Shown here piece after piece: positions 9,329 to 16,618 of a stretch of DNA of 64,000 bases. The position numbers and the translations under genes were made by a program. The stretch's first letter is position 1, and every line of letters begins with the position of its first letter. The notes beneath the pieces were generated by a model, which worked only from the letters and a program-made list of their open reading frames with translations, had not been told where the DNA came from and did no database searches. Source of the DNA: Bradyrhizobium genosp. L (lineage in GTDB: Bacteria; Pseudomonadota; Alphaproteobacteria; Rhizobiales; Xanthobacteraceae). The stretch spans positions 7,031,501 to 7,095,500 of the forward strand of contig NZ_CP061378.1 of NCBI RefSeq assembly GCF_015624485.1. The letters are read 5' to 3'.

Positions 9329-10753
9329 ATGACCGACCTCGCCACGACTTCCCTGCTCGACCGCGCCAATCTCGACCGCGATGCCGTCCGCCGCGAGGTG
9401 GTGCGCGGGCTTGCCGGGGCCGACGACGGCGAATTGTTCCTGGAGTACGGGCAGACCGAAGCGCTGGTGTTCGACAACGGTCGGCTGAAGCAGGCGACCT
9501 ACGACACCTCGCAGGGTTTCGGCCTGCGCGCCGTGAAGGATGATGCAGTCGGTTATGCGCATTCCTCCGATGTCTCGATTCCCGCGCTGATCCGCGCGGC
9601 GGATGCGGTGGCGGCGGTGCGCGGCGGCTATGCCGGGACGTTTGCCGCGGCGCCGGCGCATACCAATGCAAAACTCTATGGCGACGAGAATCCGCTCGAC
9701 GGTCCCGCCTTCGAGGCCAAGGTCAAGCTGCTCGGCGAGATCGACGCCTATGTCCGCGACAAGGATCCGCGGGTGCGGCAGGTCTCGGCGAGCCTGACCG
9801 CGACCTGGCAGGTGGTCGAGATCCTCAGGCCCGACGGCGAGAGCTATCGCGACATCCGTCCGCTGGTGCGGGTCAATATCTCCGTCGTCGCCGGCCAGGG
9901 CGACCGCCAGGAGAGCGGCAGCAAGGGCTATGGCGGCCGCGAAGGCTATGCGCGTTTCATCGAGACCAAGGCCTGGCGCGATGCCGCCGACGGCGCGCTG
10001 CGCGAGGCATTGGTCAATCTGGAATCGGTCCCCGCCCCCGCCGGCGAGATGGACGTGGTGCTGGGCGCCGGCTGGCCTGGCGTAATGCTGCACGAGGCGG
10101 TCGGTCACGGGCTCGAGGGCGATTTCAACCGCAAGCAGACCTCGGCTTTCGCGGGCCTGATGGGCAAGCAGGTCGCGGCCAAGGGCGTCACTGTCGTGGA
10201 CGACGGCACCATCGCCTCCCGCCGTGGTTCGCTGTCCATCGACGACGAGGGCACGCCGACCAACCGCACCGTGCTGATCGAGGACGGCATTCTGGTCGGC
10301 TACATGCAGGACCGCCAGAACGCACGGCTGATGGGCATGAAGCCGACCGGCAACGGCCGGCGGCAGAGCCACGCCCATGTGCCGATGCCGCGGATGACCA
10401 ACACCTACATGCTGTCCGGCGACCGCGACCCGGCCGAGATCATCGCTTCGGTGAAGAACGGCATGTATGCCGCCAATTTCGGCGGCGGCCAGGTCGACAT
10501 CACCTCGGGCAAATACGTGTTCCAGTGCACCGAGGCCTATAAGATCGAGAACGGCAAGCTCGGCGCGCCGCTGAAGGGCGCCATGCTGATCGGCAACGGG
10601 CCGACCGATCTCCACAGGATCACCATGATCGGCAACGATCTTGCGCTCGACAGTGGTATAGGCACCTGCGGCAAGAACGGCCAGGGCGTGCCGGTCGGCG
10701 TCGGGCAGCCGACGCTTCGGATGGAACGGATTACGGTCGGAGGAACAGGCTAG
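9329..10753 (+). CDS. tldD: Metalloprotease TldD
   Basis: The protein has 474 residues, matching TldD. The zinc-binding motif HEAVGHGLEGDFNRK (HExxxH) is present in the C-terminal half, followed by the conserved DDEGTPTNRTVLIEDG and GNGRRQSHAHVPMPRMTNTY segments. TldD works with TldE (PmbA) as a heterodimeric protease that degrades unfolded peptides and processes some ribosomal natural products. No tldE is in the window. The ATG at 9329 was chosen over an in-frame start eleven codons upstream because it begins at the usual family N-terminus. Its stop codon shares a base with the lepB start. Confidence 0.95.
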   Translation: MTDLATTSLLDRANLDRDAVRREVVRGLAGADDGELFLEYGQTEALVFDNGRLKQATYDTSQGFGLRAVKDDAVGYAHSSDVSIPALIRAADAVAAVRGGYAGTFAAAPAHTNAKLYGDENPLDGPAFEAKVKLLGEIDAYVRDKDPRVRQVSASLTATWQVVEILRPDGESYRDIRPLVRVNISVVAGQGDRQESGSKGYGGREGYARFIETKAWRDAADGALREALVNLESVPAPAGEMDVVLGAGWPGVMLHEAVGHGLEGDFNRKQTSAFAGLMGKQVAAKGVTVVDDGTIASRRGSLSIDDEGTPTNRTVLIEDGILVGYMQDRQNARLMGMKPTGNGRRQSHAHVPMPRMTNTYMLSGDRDPAEIIASVKNGMYAANFGGGQVDITSGKYVFQCTEAYKIENGKLGAPLKGAMLIGNGPTDLHRITMIGNDLALDSGIGTCGKNGQGVPVGVGQPTLRMERITVGGTG

Positions 10754-11529
10754 TGAGCAGCGGAGACGAGGTGGCGGCGGCGAAATCGAAACCGTCGACC
10801 TGGCGCGGGCAGGCCGCACAACTGGTCGCGATCGTGGCCGTCGTGTTCCTGGCCAAGGGCGCGATCGCCGAGCCGTTCTATGTGCCGTCGGGTTCGATGG
10901 AACCGACGCTATTGATCGGCGACGCGCTGGTGGCCTCGAAATATCCGTATGGCTACGGCGCGGCCTCGCTGCCGATCCAGATCACGCTGCCGGAGACCGG
11001 CCGCGTGTTCGGCGAGACGCCGAAGCGCGGCGATGTCGTCGTGTTCCGCTGGCCGGGCGACCGCTCGCAGGCCTGGGTCAAGCGCGTGGTAGGTCTCCCC
11101 GGCGACCGCATCCAGATGCGGCAGGGCCAGCTCTTCATCAACGATCATCCGGCTCAGCTGAAGCCCGACGGCACCGGCTTCGCCGAAGACGACCGCGGCG
11201 GCGGTGAGGATGCCAACCGCTACATCGAGACGCTGCCGAACGGCGTCAGCCATCTGATCTTCAAGATCCGCGACAACGGCCGGCTCGACAACACCACCGA
11301 AGTCACGGTGCCGGAAGGCAAGCTGTTCGTGCTCGGCGACAACCGCGACAATTCCGCCGACAGCCGCGTGCCGGTGCGCGACGGCGGCGTCGGGCTGCTG
11401 CCGATCGACAATCTGATCGGCCGTGCCGATGCGGTGGTCGGCTCCTGGGACCTCGGCATGCGCAGCCAGCCGGTCTGGACCTGGCTCTCCGGCTTCCGTC
11501 TCGCGCGGTTCTTTACGTCCGTGCAGTGA
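10753..11529 (+). CDS. lepB: Signal peptidase I
   Basis: The protein has 258 residues. The catalytic serine lies in VPSGSMEPTLLIGD and the general-base lysine in KRVVGLPGDRIQ; the conserved GDNRDNSADSR box follows. One N-terminal membrane helix (about 20-40) anchors it with the active site in the periplasm, shorter than the two-helix Escherichia coli enzyme. The start is GTG at 10753, overlapping the TAG stop of tldD by one base. It differs from the ribosome-associated lepA-lncassociated lepB of other genera, so a second signal peptidase gene elsewhere is possible. Confidence 0.93.
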   Translation: MSSGDEVAAAKSKPSTWRGQAAQLVAIVAVVFLAKGAIAEPFYVPSGSMEPTLLIGDALVASKYPYGYGAASLPIQITLPETGRVFGETPKRGDVVVFRWPGDRSQAWVKRVVGLPGDRIQMRQGQLFINDHPAQLKPDGTGFAEDDRGGGEDANRYIETLPNGVSHLIFKIRDNGRLDNTTEVTVPEGKLFVLGDNRDNSADSRVPVRDGGVGLLPIDNLIGRADAVVGSWDLGMRSQPVWTWLSGFRLARFFTSVQ

Positions 11530-11549
11530 CGCAGGTCGCGCAGCCCGGA

Positions 11550-12278
11550 TTACCGCAGCAGCTGCGCGAACCCCCGTTCCTGGGTCAGCGCCAGCTTGCG
11601 CAGGTCCAATCCGTACTGCGTCTCGAACGCAGTTCTGACGCCGTTCATGGCGCCCGACACGGCGGGAAGGTCTTGTTTGCCGTTCTTCTTCTTGGCCACG
11701 ATCATCATCATGACATAGGCGGTCGCCTGGGCGCGGATCATCGATTCCGCAGCGACTTGCCGTTGCGCCTCTGAAAGCGCCGAGAACGCCGGGTCGGCGG
11801 CCAGTATCTCACGCGCCTGGGCGCGCACGCCGGCACTCGCTTTTTCCGTGACGGCGTTCGGATCGATGCCTCCGCAGATCCAGGAAAAGATCCAGAGCTT
11901 GGCAAAGACATCGGCAAGATCGTTCGGGTTGTAGTTTCCGTTCGGGAAGGACAGCTTCCAGGCGTCGATAGCCTCCTCGCGGGTCAAAACTGTATCGCGC
12001 GTCGTCTTCTTCCGGTCCCGCTGGACCAGCCGGTCGTGCAGGGCCTTGGTTTCCGTGGGCGAGGTGCGGTAGAGCGGCCACGGCGGCGACGGGCCGAGCT
12101 TGTCCCGCTCCCCGGCGGCCGCCTGCGCACAAGTCCCGTCGCAAGCGTCTTGCGGGTGAACGGCAATGGGCAGCGCCTTCACTAGCGCATAGTCCGACGG
12201 AGATTTCTTGACCTCCTCCGCGCGGACTGAAACGCCGAACAGGACGGTGGCACAAAATGCAATCGCAGCCCGCCGCAT
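11550..12278 (-). CDS. Secreted protein of unknown function
   Basis: The protein has 242 residues with a signal peptide (MRRAAIAFCATVLFGV, cleavage near VRA-EE). The mature part contains a cysteine pair in QDACDGTCAQ, a conserved-looking EAIDAWKLSFPNGNYNPNDLADVFAKLW segment from about residue 110 (shown here in part), and ends helical. I do not recognise a family with certainty; similar periplasmic proteins occur in Bradyrhizobium. The ATG at 12278 was chosen because it starts the signal peptide. It converges on lepB, with 20 bases between the stops. Confidence 0.7.
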   Translation of the reverse strand: MRRAAIAFCATVLFGVSVRAEEVKKSPSDYALVKALPIAVHPQDACDGTCAQAAAGERDKLGPSPPWPLYRTSPTETKALHDRLVQRDRKKTTRDTVLTREEAIDAWKLSFPNGNYNPNDLADVFAKLWIFSWICGGIDPNAVTEKASAGVRAQAREILAADPAFSALSEAQRQVAAESMIRAQATAYVMMMIVAKKKNGKQDLPAVSGAMNGVRTAFETQYGLDLRKLALTQERGFAQLLR

Positions 12279-12386
12279 GGTCTGATTCCCGTCTTGAACG
12301 ATGACGAAACCGGAGGCCATGATTATCGGGCTGACCACGCCCTCGCATCACCCGACGGGGTGACGCGCCGTCCGCACGGAGCGCAC

Positions 12387-12728
12387 ATGACCTTCGACGA
12401 CATCAGACGGATCGCGCTTGCCTGGGCCGAGGTCGAGAATGGCTCATCCTACGGCACGCCGGCGTTGAAGGTGCGCAAGAAGATGCTGGTGCGGCTGAAG
12501 GAAGACGGCGACAGCCTGGTGATGCCCGGCGTGCCGGGCGATGAGCGGGAGATGCTGGTCGCGCGCCAGCCGAAGCTGTTCTACTTCACCGACCACTACC
12601 GCGATTACCCGATCGTGCTGATCCGCCTGTCGAAGGCGAAGCGCGGAGACGTCGAGCCGCTGCTGCGGCGGCACAGGCGCACGCTGGCCTCGAAGAAGGC
12701 GGTGAAGGATTACGACGCGAATGCGTAG
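12387..12728 (+). CDS. MmcQ/YjbR family DNA-binding-like protein
   Basis: The protein has 113 residues. The pattern MTFDDIRRIALAWAEVEN, GTPALKVRKKMLVRL and the tyrosine-rich KLFYFTDHYRDYPIVLIRL fits the MmcQ/YjbR family (CyaY-like fold with a double-wing appearance). The biochemical role is unknown. The ATG at 12387 begins the conserved N-terminus; the open frame upstream overlaps the leader of the divergent secreted protein. Its stop codon lies at the edge of a dispersed palindromic repeat. Confidence 0.82.
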   Translation: MTFDDIRRIALAWAEVENGSSYGTPALKVRKKMLVRLKEDGDSLVMPGVPGDEREMLVARQPKLFYFTDHYRDYPIVLIRLSKAKRGDVEPLLRRHRRTLASKKAVKDYDANA

Positions 12729-12853
12729 GGTGGGCAAAGGCGCGCAGCGCCGTGCCCACCTTCACGAGCAGCGCAAGAGAGGTGGGCACGCTGCGCTTTG
12801 CCCACTCTGCGGCACTCGTAACCCGGATGGAGCGAAGCGAGATCCGGGCTACG
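12724..12853. repeat. Dispersed intergenic repeat, TAGGGTGGGCAAAG type
   Basis: Inverted units TAGGGTGGGCAAAG...TGCCCACC and GGTGGGCACGCTGCGCTTTGCCCA are followed by a second unit CCCGGATGGAGCGAAGCG...CCGGGCTACG. Related copies occur at 51099-51182 and 52908-53025, always between genes. The end of the MmcQ/YjbR gene (its TAG) lies within the first bases. Confidence 0.8.
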
Positions 12854-12856
12854 GAT

Positions 12857-13411
12857 TCAGCGCACCACGCCCGAGGTGTATCCTGCTTTGCGGCGCGGCG
12901 GCTTGATCTCCTTTTTCAGGAAGCAGTGCGCGTCGCGGCCGGCATAGCCGGGCCTTGCATAGGTCCAGGCGCGGCATTTGTTGTCGGCGGTGCAGGCGGC
13001 CTGGCAGGCCTCGTCGCCGTCGCTGGCCTTCAGTTCGAAGTTCTTGTAGTCGCCGCCGAGGCGGTCGATCGAGGTTTCGATCGCGCCGTTGCGCGGCTCG
13101 ACCACGCCGGCGCCGCGCACGCCGGAGACGCAGCAGACGTCCTGCACCCGCGCCGGCACGGTGTTCTTGAGCCAGCACACCGCACCATTGTTGCTGTCGG
13201 TCGGATAGTTGAAGCTCCAGGCGCGGCAGCGGCGGTCGCGCTCGCAGGTCAGCGCGCAATCGGCCGGATCGCCCGACGTCACCGGCGCGTTCAGATAGTC
13301 TCCGCCGGGACGGTCGAAATTGGTCTGGGCCAATGCCGGACGTGCGACGACGGCGGCGGCCAACACCGCGAACGTCACCACACACGCCCACAACAGGCGG
13401 CATATCCCCAT
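12857..13411 (-). CDS. Secreted protein with two PAN/Apple-like domains
   Basis: The protein has 184 residues. A signal peptide (hydrophobic core about 8-28, cleavage at ARPALA-QT) precedes two similar units, each opening with a D-x-x-GGDY element (FDRPGGDYLN and IDRLGGDYKN) and carrying C-x-x-x-C and CRAWSF/CRAWTY with CWLKN/CFLKK. This is the PAN_4 pattern, a disulfide-rich module that binds proteins or carbohydrates. A tandem secreted PAN protein is common in Bradyrhizobium but its ligand is unknown. The start at 13411 was set by the signal peptide. Confidence 0.8.
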   Translation of the reverse strand: MGICRLLWACVVTFAVLAAAVVARPALAQTNFDRPGGDYLNAPVTSGDPADCALTCERDRRCRAWSFNYPTDSNNGAVCWLKNTVPARVQDVCCVSGVRGAGVVEPRNGAIETSIDRLGGDYKNFELKASDGDEACQAACTADNKCRAWTYARPGYAGRDAHCFLKKEIKPPRRKAGYTSGVVR

Positions 13412-13518
13412 GAGATTGCTTTCAAATCCGCGCAGTCCGCGCCATCCGCGGGCCGTCATTTGAACGCCATGAACCTGTACGGCGGATGAACGGCGTGGAA
13501 CCAGCCAGGTCGATGTTC

Positions 13519-13643
13519 ATCACCCGCGCATGCGCATGCGGGTGATCCAGTATTCCAGAGACGTCAGTGATAGAACCGCGGGGCCGCGGCGTACTGGGTC
13601 GCCCGGTCCATGTGCGCAATTGCGCACAGGCGGGCGATGACAG
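13519..13643. repeat. Dispersed repeat, TCATCACCCGCGCATGC...GCGATGACAG type
   Basis: A roughly 125-base element whose ends are inverted (CATCACCCGC... and ...GCGGGCGATGACAG) with GTGCGCAATTGCGCAC inside. The copy at 23416-23539 is nearly identical at both ends, and a diverged copy is at 47610-47713. It sits between the PAN protein gene and gshA. Confidence 0.8.
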
Positions 13644-13678
13644 CGGTCGATGAGGCCAACGCGCCGCAGCCTCGCAAG

Positions 13679-15049
13679 CTAAAACGCGTACTCCTGATAG
13701 GCCGGTTCCACCGAGCCGTTCCAGGGGCCGTTGAACTTCTCGAGCATCTCCTCCGCCGGCGAACGGCCGGTCTCGATGATGCGCTCGAGCGGTTCGAGGA
13801 AGCGGCTTTCGTCGCGGCCGAGATGATCGATGCGGCCGCGGCGCCGCAGGCCGGCATGCGACAGGATCAGGCACTCCTTGGCGATCTCGAACAGATAGCG
13901 GTTCTTGATCCGCGACTTGAAGCCGAAGCGCGGCACGTCGTCGCGCAGCGCCTGCCGCTCCGGCGCGGTCCAGTGCCGGACGATGTCCCAGGCCGCTTCG
14001 AGGCTGTCATTGTCATAGAGCAGCCCGACCCAGAACGCCGGCAGCGCCGGCAGCCGCCCCCACGGCACGCCGTCGGCGCCGCGCATCTCGAGGTAACGCT
14101 TTAGCCGCACCTCGGGGAAGATCGTCGAGAGATGATTGGCCCAGTCCGACAGCGTCGGGCGCTGGCCGGGCATGACGTCGTTCTTGCCGGCGAAGAAGGC
14201 GCGGAACGAGGAGCCTGCAACGTCGATATATTCGTCGCCGCGCTTGACGAAATACATCGGAACGTCGAGCGCGTAGTCGACATAGCGCTCGTAGGACATG
14301 CCGTCCTCGAACGCGAACGGCAGCATGCCCGAACGCGCATTGTCGGTGTCGCGCCAGATCTCGGAGCGGAACGAGAGGAAGCCGTTCGGCTTGCCCTCGG
14401 TGAACGGCGAGTTGGCGAACAGCGCGGTCGCGACCGGCTGCAACGCAAGCGAGACCCGCAGCTTCTTCACCATGTCGGCTTCCGAGGAGAAGTCGAGATT
14501 GGTCTGCACCGTGCAGGTGCGGAACATCATGTCGAGGCCGTATTGGCCGACCTTCGGCATGTAGTTGCGCATGATCTTGTAGCGGCCTTTCGGCATCACC
14601 GGAATCTGCGCGCGCGACCAGGACGGCGTCATGCCGAGGCCGAGGAAGCCGATGCCGAGCGGGGTTGCGACCTCGCGCACCTGCGCCAGATGCGCCATCA
14701 GCTCGCTTTGGGTCTGGTGCACGGTCTCGACCGGCGCGCCCGACAGTTCGAACTGGCCGCCCGGCTCCAGCGAGATCGCGCCGCCGCCGGTGACGTCGTA
14801 GAGGCCGATGATGTTGCCGCGCTCCATGATCGGCTCCCAGCCGAGCAGGAGCTTCATGCCCTCGAGCAGCGCGCCGATGCCCTTGGCGCCCTCATACGGC
14901 ACCGGGTGGTGACCCTCGAGCGTGAACGGCGTCTTCTCGTGCTCGGTGCCGATCCGGAATTCGGATTCGGGTTTCACGCCGGCTTCGATCCACGCCACGA
15001 GTTCGTCGCGCGATTGCAGCGGCGTCATATCGATCTGGTCACGCGCCAT
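13679..15049 (-). CDS. gshA: Glutamate-cysteine ligase, plant-type
   Basis: The protein has 456 residues, the usual length of the plant/alphaproteobacterial glutamate-cysteine ligase (GCS2-related). Conserved segments include FRIGTEHEKTPF (substrate-binding Glu), GGAISLEPGGQFELSGAP, FRTCTVQTNLDFSSE and the C-terminal LEMRGADGVPWGRLPALPAFW. It catalyses ATP-dependent formation of gamma-glutamylcysteine, the first step of glutathione synthesis. The glutathione S-transferase gene two positions upstream gives a consistent context. The gene starts 93 bases downstream of the MarR stop and probably has its own or a shared promoter. Confidence 0.95.
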   Translation of the reverse strand: MARDQIDMTPLQSRDELVAWIEAGVKPESEFRIGTEHEKTPFTLEGHHPVPYEGAKGIGALLEGMKLLLGWEPIMERGNIIGLYDVTGGGAISLEPGGQFELSGAPVETVHQTQSELMAHLAQVREVATPLGIGFLGLGMTPSWSRAQIPVMPKGRYKIMRNYMPKVGQYGLDMMFRTCTVQTNLDFSSEADMVKKLRVSLALQPVATALFANSPFTEGKPNGFLSFRSEIWRDTDNARSGMLPFAFEDGMSYERYVDYALDVPMYFVKRGDEYIDVAGSSFRAFFAGKNDVMPGQRPTLSDWANHLSTIFPEVRLKRYLEMRGADGVPWGRLPALPAFWVGLLYDNDSLEAAWDIVRHWTAPERQALRDDVPRFGFKSRIKNRYLFEIAKECLILSHAGLRRRGRIDHLGRDESRFLEPLERIIETGRSPAEEMLEKFNGPWNGSVEPAYQEYAF

Positions 15050-15142
15050 ACGAAATCCAACTCAAGGGCGCTTCGATCGAAGGCGCGCGGTGGCAGGGAA
15101 ATCCGCAAGCCCGGACGGCCGCGGATGATGGGATCAAAGGGA

Positions 15143-15667
15143 TCATCGGACGGTCGCGCCGTCTCGCGCCGGCGCCGCCTTGCCTTCGGTCTTCGCTTCG
15201 GTCTTGCCGTCGGCTTTGACGTCGTCGCAGGAGCAGCCGAGCCGGTCGAGCAGGCCGCAGAGCCTGGTCGCCTCGGCATCCGACAGTTTGGAGCCGACAT
15301 GCTTGTCGATCGCGGCCGAATAGGCGCTCCACATCTTCTTCTGCAGCTCGCGGCCGGCTTCGGTGATCTCGACGAACTGGCCGCGCTTGTCGATCTTGCA
15401 TTCGCGGCGCGCGGCGAGCCCCTCGTCGACCAGCCGGTCGATCAGCCGCGAGGTCGAATATTGCGGGATCAGCATCTGGCGTTCGAGCTCGACCGGGCGC
15501 AGCTCGCCGGACGGGGCGCGCGACAGCTCCAGCAGTGCGTCATACCAGGCGAGCGGCGGAAAGCCGGCCTTCTTCAGATCCTGCTCGACGCAGTCGAGCA
15601 CGCGGCTCGGCACCCGCATCAGGCGGATCCAGGCAGCGGTCGCCTCGCTCGATAGCTTGCGTTTCAT
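15143..15667 (-). CDS. MarR family transcriptional regulator
   Basis: The protein has 174 residues. A winged-helix core (about 40-110) contains LIPQYSTSRLIDRLVDEGLA (recognition helix) and the wing RRECKIDKRGQFVEITEAGR. An unusual C-terminal tail after CSCDDVKADGKTEAKTEG is rich in Lys and Ala, with a CSC cysteine pair that could sense oxidation or metal (inference). It is divergent from a GST gene; two ATGC-N4-GCAT palindromes in the 130-base gap are likely operators for it, suggesting repression of the GST and of itself. Confidence 0.88.
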   Translation of the reverse strand: MKRKLSSEATAAWIRLMRVPSRVLDCVEQDLKKAGFPPLAWYDALLELSRAPSGELRPVELERQMLIPQYSTSRLIDRLVDEGLAARRECKIDKRGQFVEITEAGRELQKKMWSAYSAAIDKHVGSKLSDAEATRLCGLLDRLGCSCDDVKADGKTEAKTEGKAAPARDGATVR

Positions 15668-15709
15668 GCTCTAGCCCATAAGGTCCCGGCACCGAGTGTA
15701 CCGCACTCG

Positions 15710-15749
15710 ATGCATCTGCATCAATCTTGACTATTTCATGCGCCTGCAT
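15710..15749. promoter_or_regulatory. Two ATGC-N4-GCAT palindromes and a promoter between MarR and GST genes
   Basis: ATGCATCTGCAT (15710-15721, within GATGCA-TC-TGCATC) and ATGCGCCTGCAT (15738-15749) share the form ATGC-N4-GCAT and lie 28 bases apart. A TTGACT -35-like hexamer (15727-15732) is between them, and the second site falls in the spacer before the expected -10. A third inverted repeat, CGAGTG-N5-CACTCG, is at 15693-15709. The arrangement fits repression of the GST promoter by the divergent MarR protein. Confidence 0.65.
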
Positions 15750-15797
15750 GTAGGCAATCCCTCTCCGGACGCCAAGAACAAGGGAAGGAATACCCCT

Positions 15798-16415
15798 ATG
15801 AAGCTTTACTACTCCCCCGGTGCCTGCTCCCTCTCCCCCCACATCGCGCTGCTCGAGGCAGGCCTGCCCTACGACCTGGTCAAGGTCGATTTGCGGGCCA
15901 AGAAGCTCGAAAACGGCGACGATTTCCTCAAAGTGAACCCGAAGGGCCAGGTGCCCGCGCTGGGCCTGGATTCCGGCGAAATGGTCACCGAGGGGCCGAT
16001 CATCATCCAGATGATCGCCGACAAGGTGTCGGACAAGAAGCTGGCGCCGGCTCGCGATTCCAACGAGCGCTACAAGCTGCTCGAATGGCTGAACTACATC
16101 ACGACCGAGCTGCACAAGAATCTCGGCCCGATGTTCTCGCCTGTTCTCGCCGATGACGCCAAGGCCTTCTTCAAGGACCGCGCGATGGGCAAGTTCAAAT
16201 ATGTCGAGAGCCAGCTCGCCGGTCACGATTACCTGATGGGCAACCAGTTCACCGTCGCCGACGGCTACCTCTTCACCATGATCATGTGGGCCACCGACCG
16301 GCTCGGCTTCGATCTCTCCGGCCTGCCCAATGTCACCGCCTACAAGGCCCGCGTCGCCGCGCGCCCGATGGTGCAGGAGGCGCTGAAGAAGGAAGGCCTG
16401 CTCAAGGCGGCGTGA
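15798..16415 (+). CDS. gstA: Glutathione S-transferase, beta class
   Basis: The protein has 205 residues. The N-terminal thioredoxin-like domain begins MKLYYSPGACSLSPHIALLE with the beta-class catalytic Cys10, and has NPKGQVPAL (cis-Pro) and EGPIIIQMIAD for glutathione contact. The all-helical C-terminal domain contains FTVADGYLFTMI, the N-capping motif. It conjugates glutathione to electrophiles or reduces peroxides. The ATG at 15798 has AAGGAA nine bases upstream. The divergent MarR gene and nearby gshA suggest an electrophile-response unit. A terminator follows at 16438. Confidence 0.93.
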   Translation: MKLYYSPGACSLSPHIALLEAGLPYDLVKVDLRAKKLENGDDFLKVNPKGQVPALGLDSGEMVTEGPIIIQMIADKVSDKKLAPARDSNERYKLLEWLNYITTELHKNLGPMFSPVLADDAKAFFKDRAMGKFKYVESQLAGHDYLMGNQFTVADGYLFTMIMWATDRLGFDLSGLPNVTAYKARVAARPMVQEALKKEGLLKAA

Positions 16416-16437
16416 AGTTGCACAGCTACGAATAGCG

Positions 16438-16478
16438 AAAGGGCAGGATCGCCGATCCGGCCCTTTTGGTTTGTTTTC
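16438..16478 (+). terminator. Rho-independent terminator of the GST gene
   Basis: AAAGGGC (16438-16444) pairs with GCCCTTT (16460-16466) with an inner GGATC-GCC-GATCC stem, followed by TTGGTTTGTTTTCC. It lies 22 bases after the GST stop. Confidence 0.75.
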
Positions 16479-16602
16479 CTTCCCCTGAAAGGGGAAGGTC
16501 GGGATGGGGGTCAGCCGCGGGCGACGCTGCGTGTGGAGAGACTGATCCCCACCCGCCTTGCTCTGACGAGCAAAGCGACCTCCCTTTTTCAAGGGGAGGT
16601 GC
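16478..16602. repeat. Palindromic repeat, CCTTCCCCTGAAAGGGG type
   Basis: Two hairpins bound the element: CCTTCCCC-TGAAA-GGGGAAGG at the left end and CCTCCC-TTTTTCAAG-GGGAGG at the right. It fills the space between the convergent GST and FadJ genes. Related GC-rich hairpins occur at 41626-41649 and inside the DNA ligase gene. Confidence 0.75.
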
Positions 16603-16618
16603 CACACCCGCCCGCCGC

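Noticed and set aside
9305..10819. Open frame of 504 codons on the minus strand, opposite tldD
   Set aside because: tldD has all catalytic motifs on the plus strand; the antisense translation has none.
12724..12853. Intergenic palindromes as a CRISPR array
   Set aside because: Copies are isolated and palindromic with no regular spacers and no cas genes.
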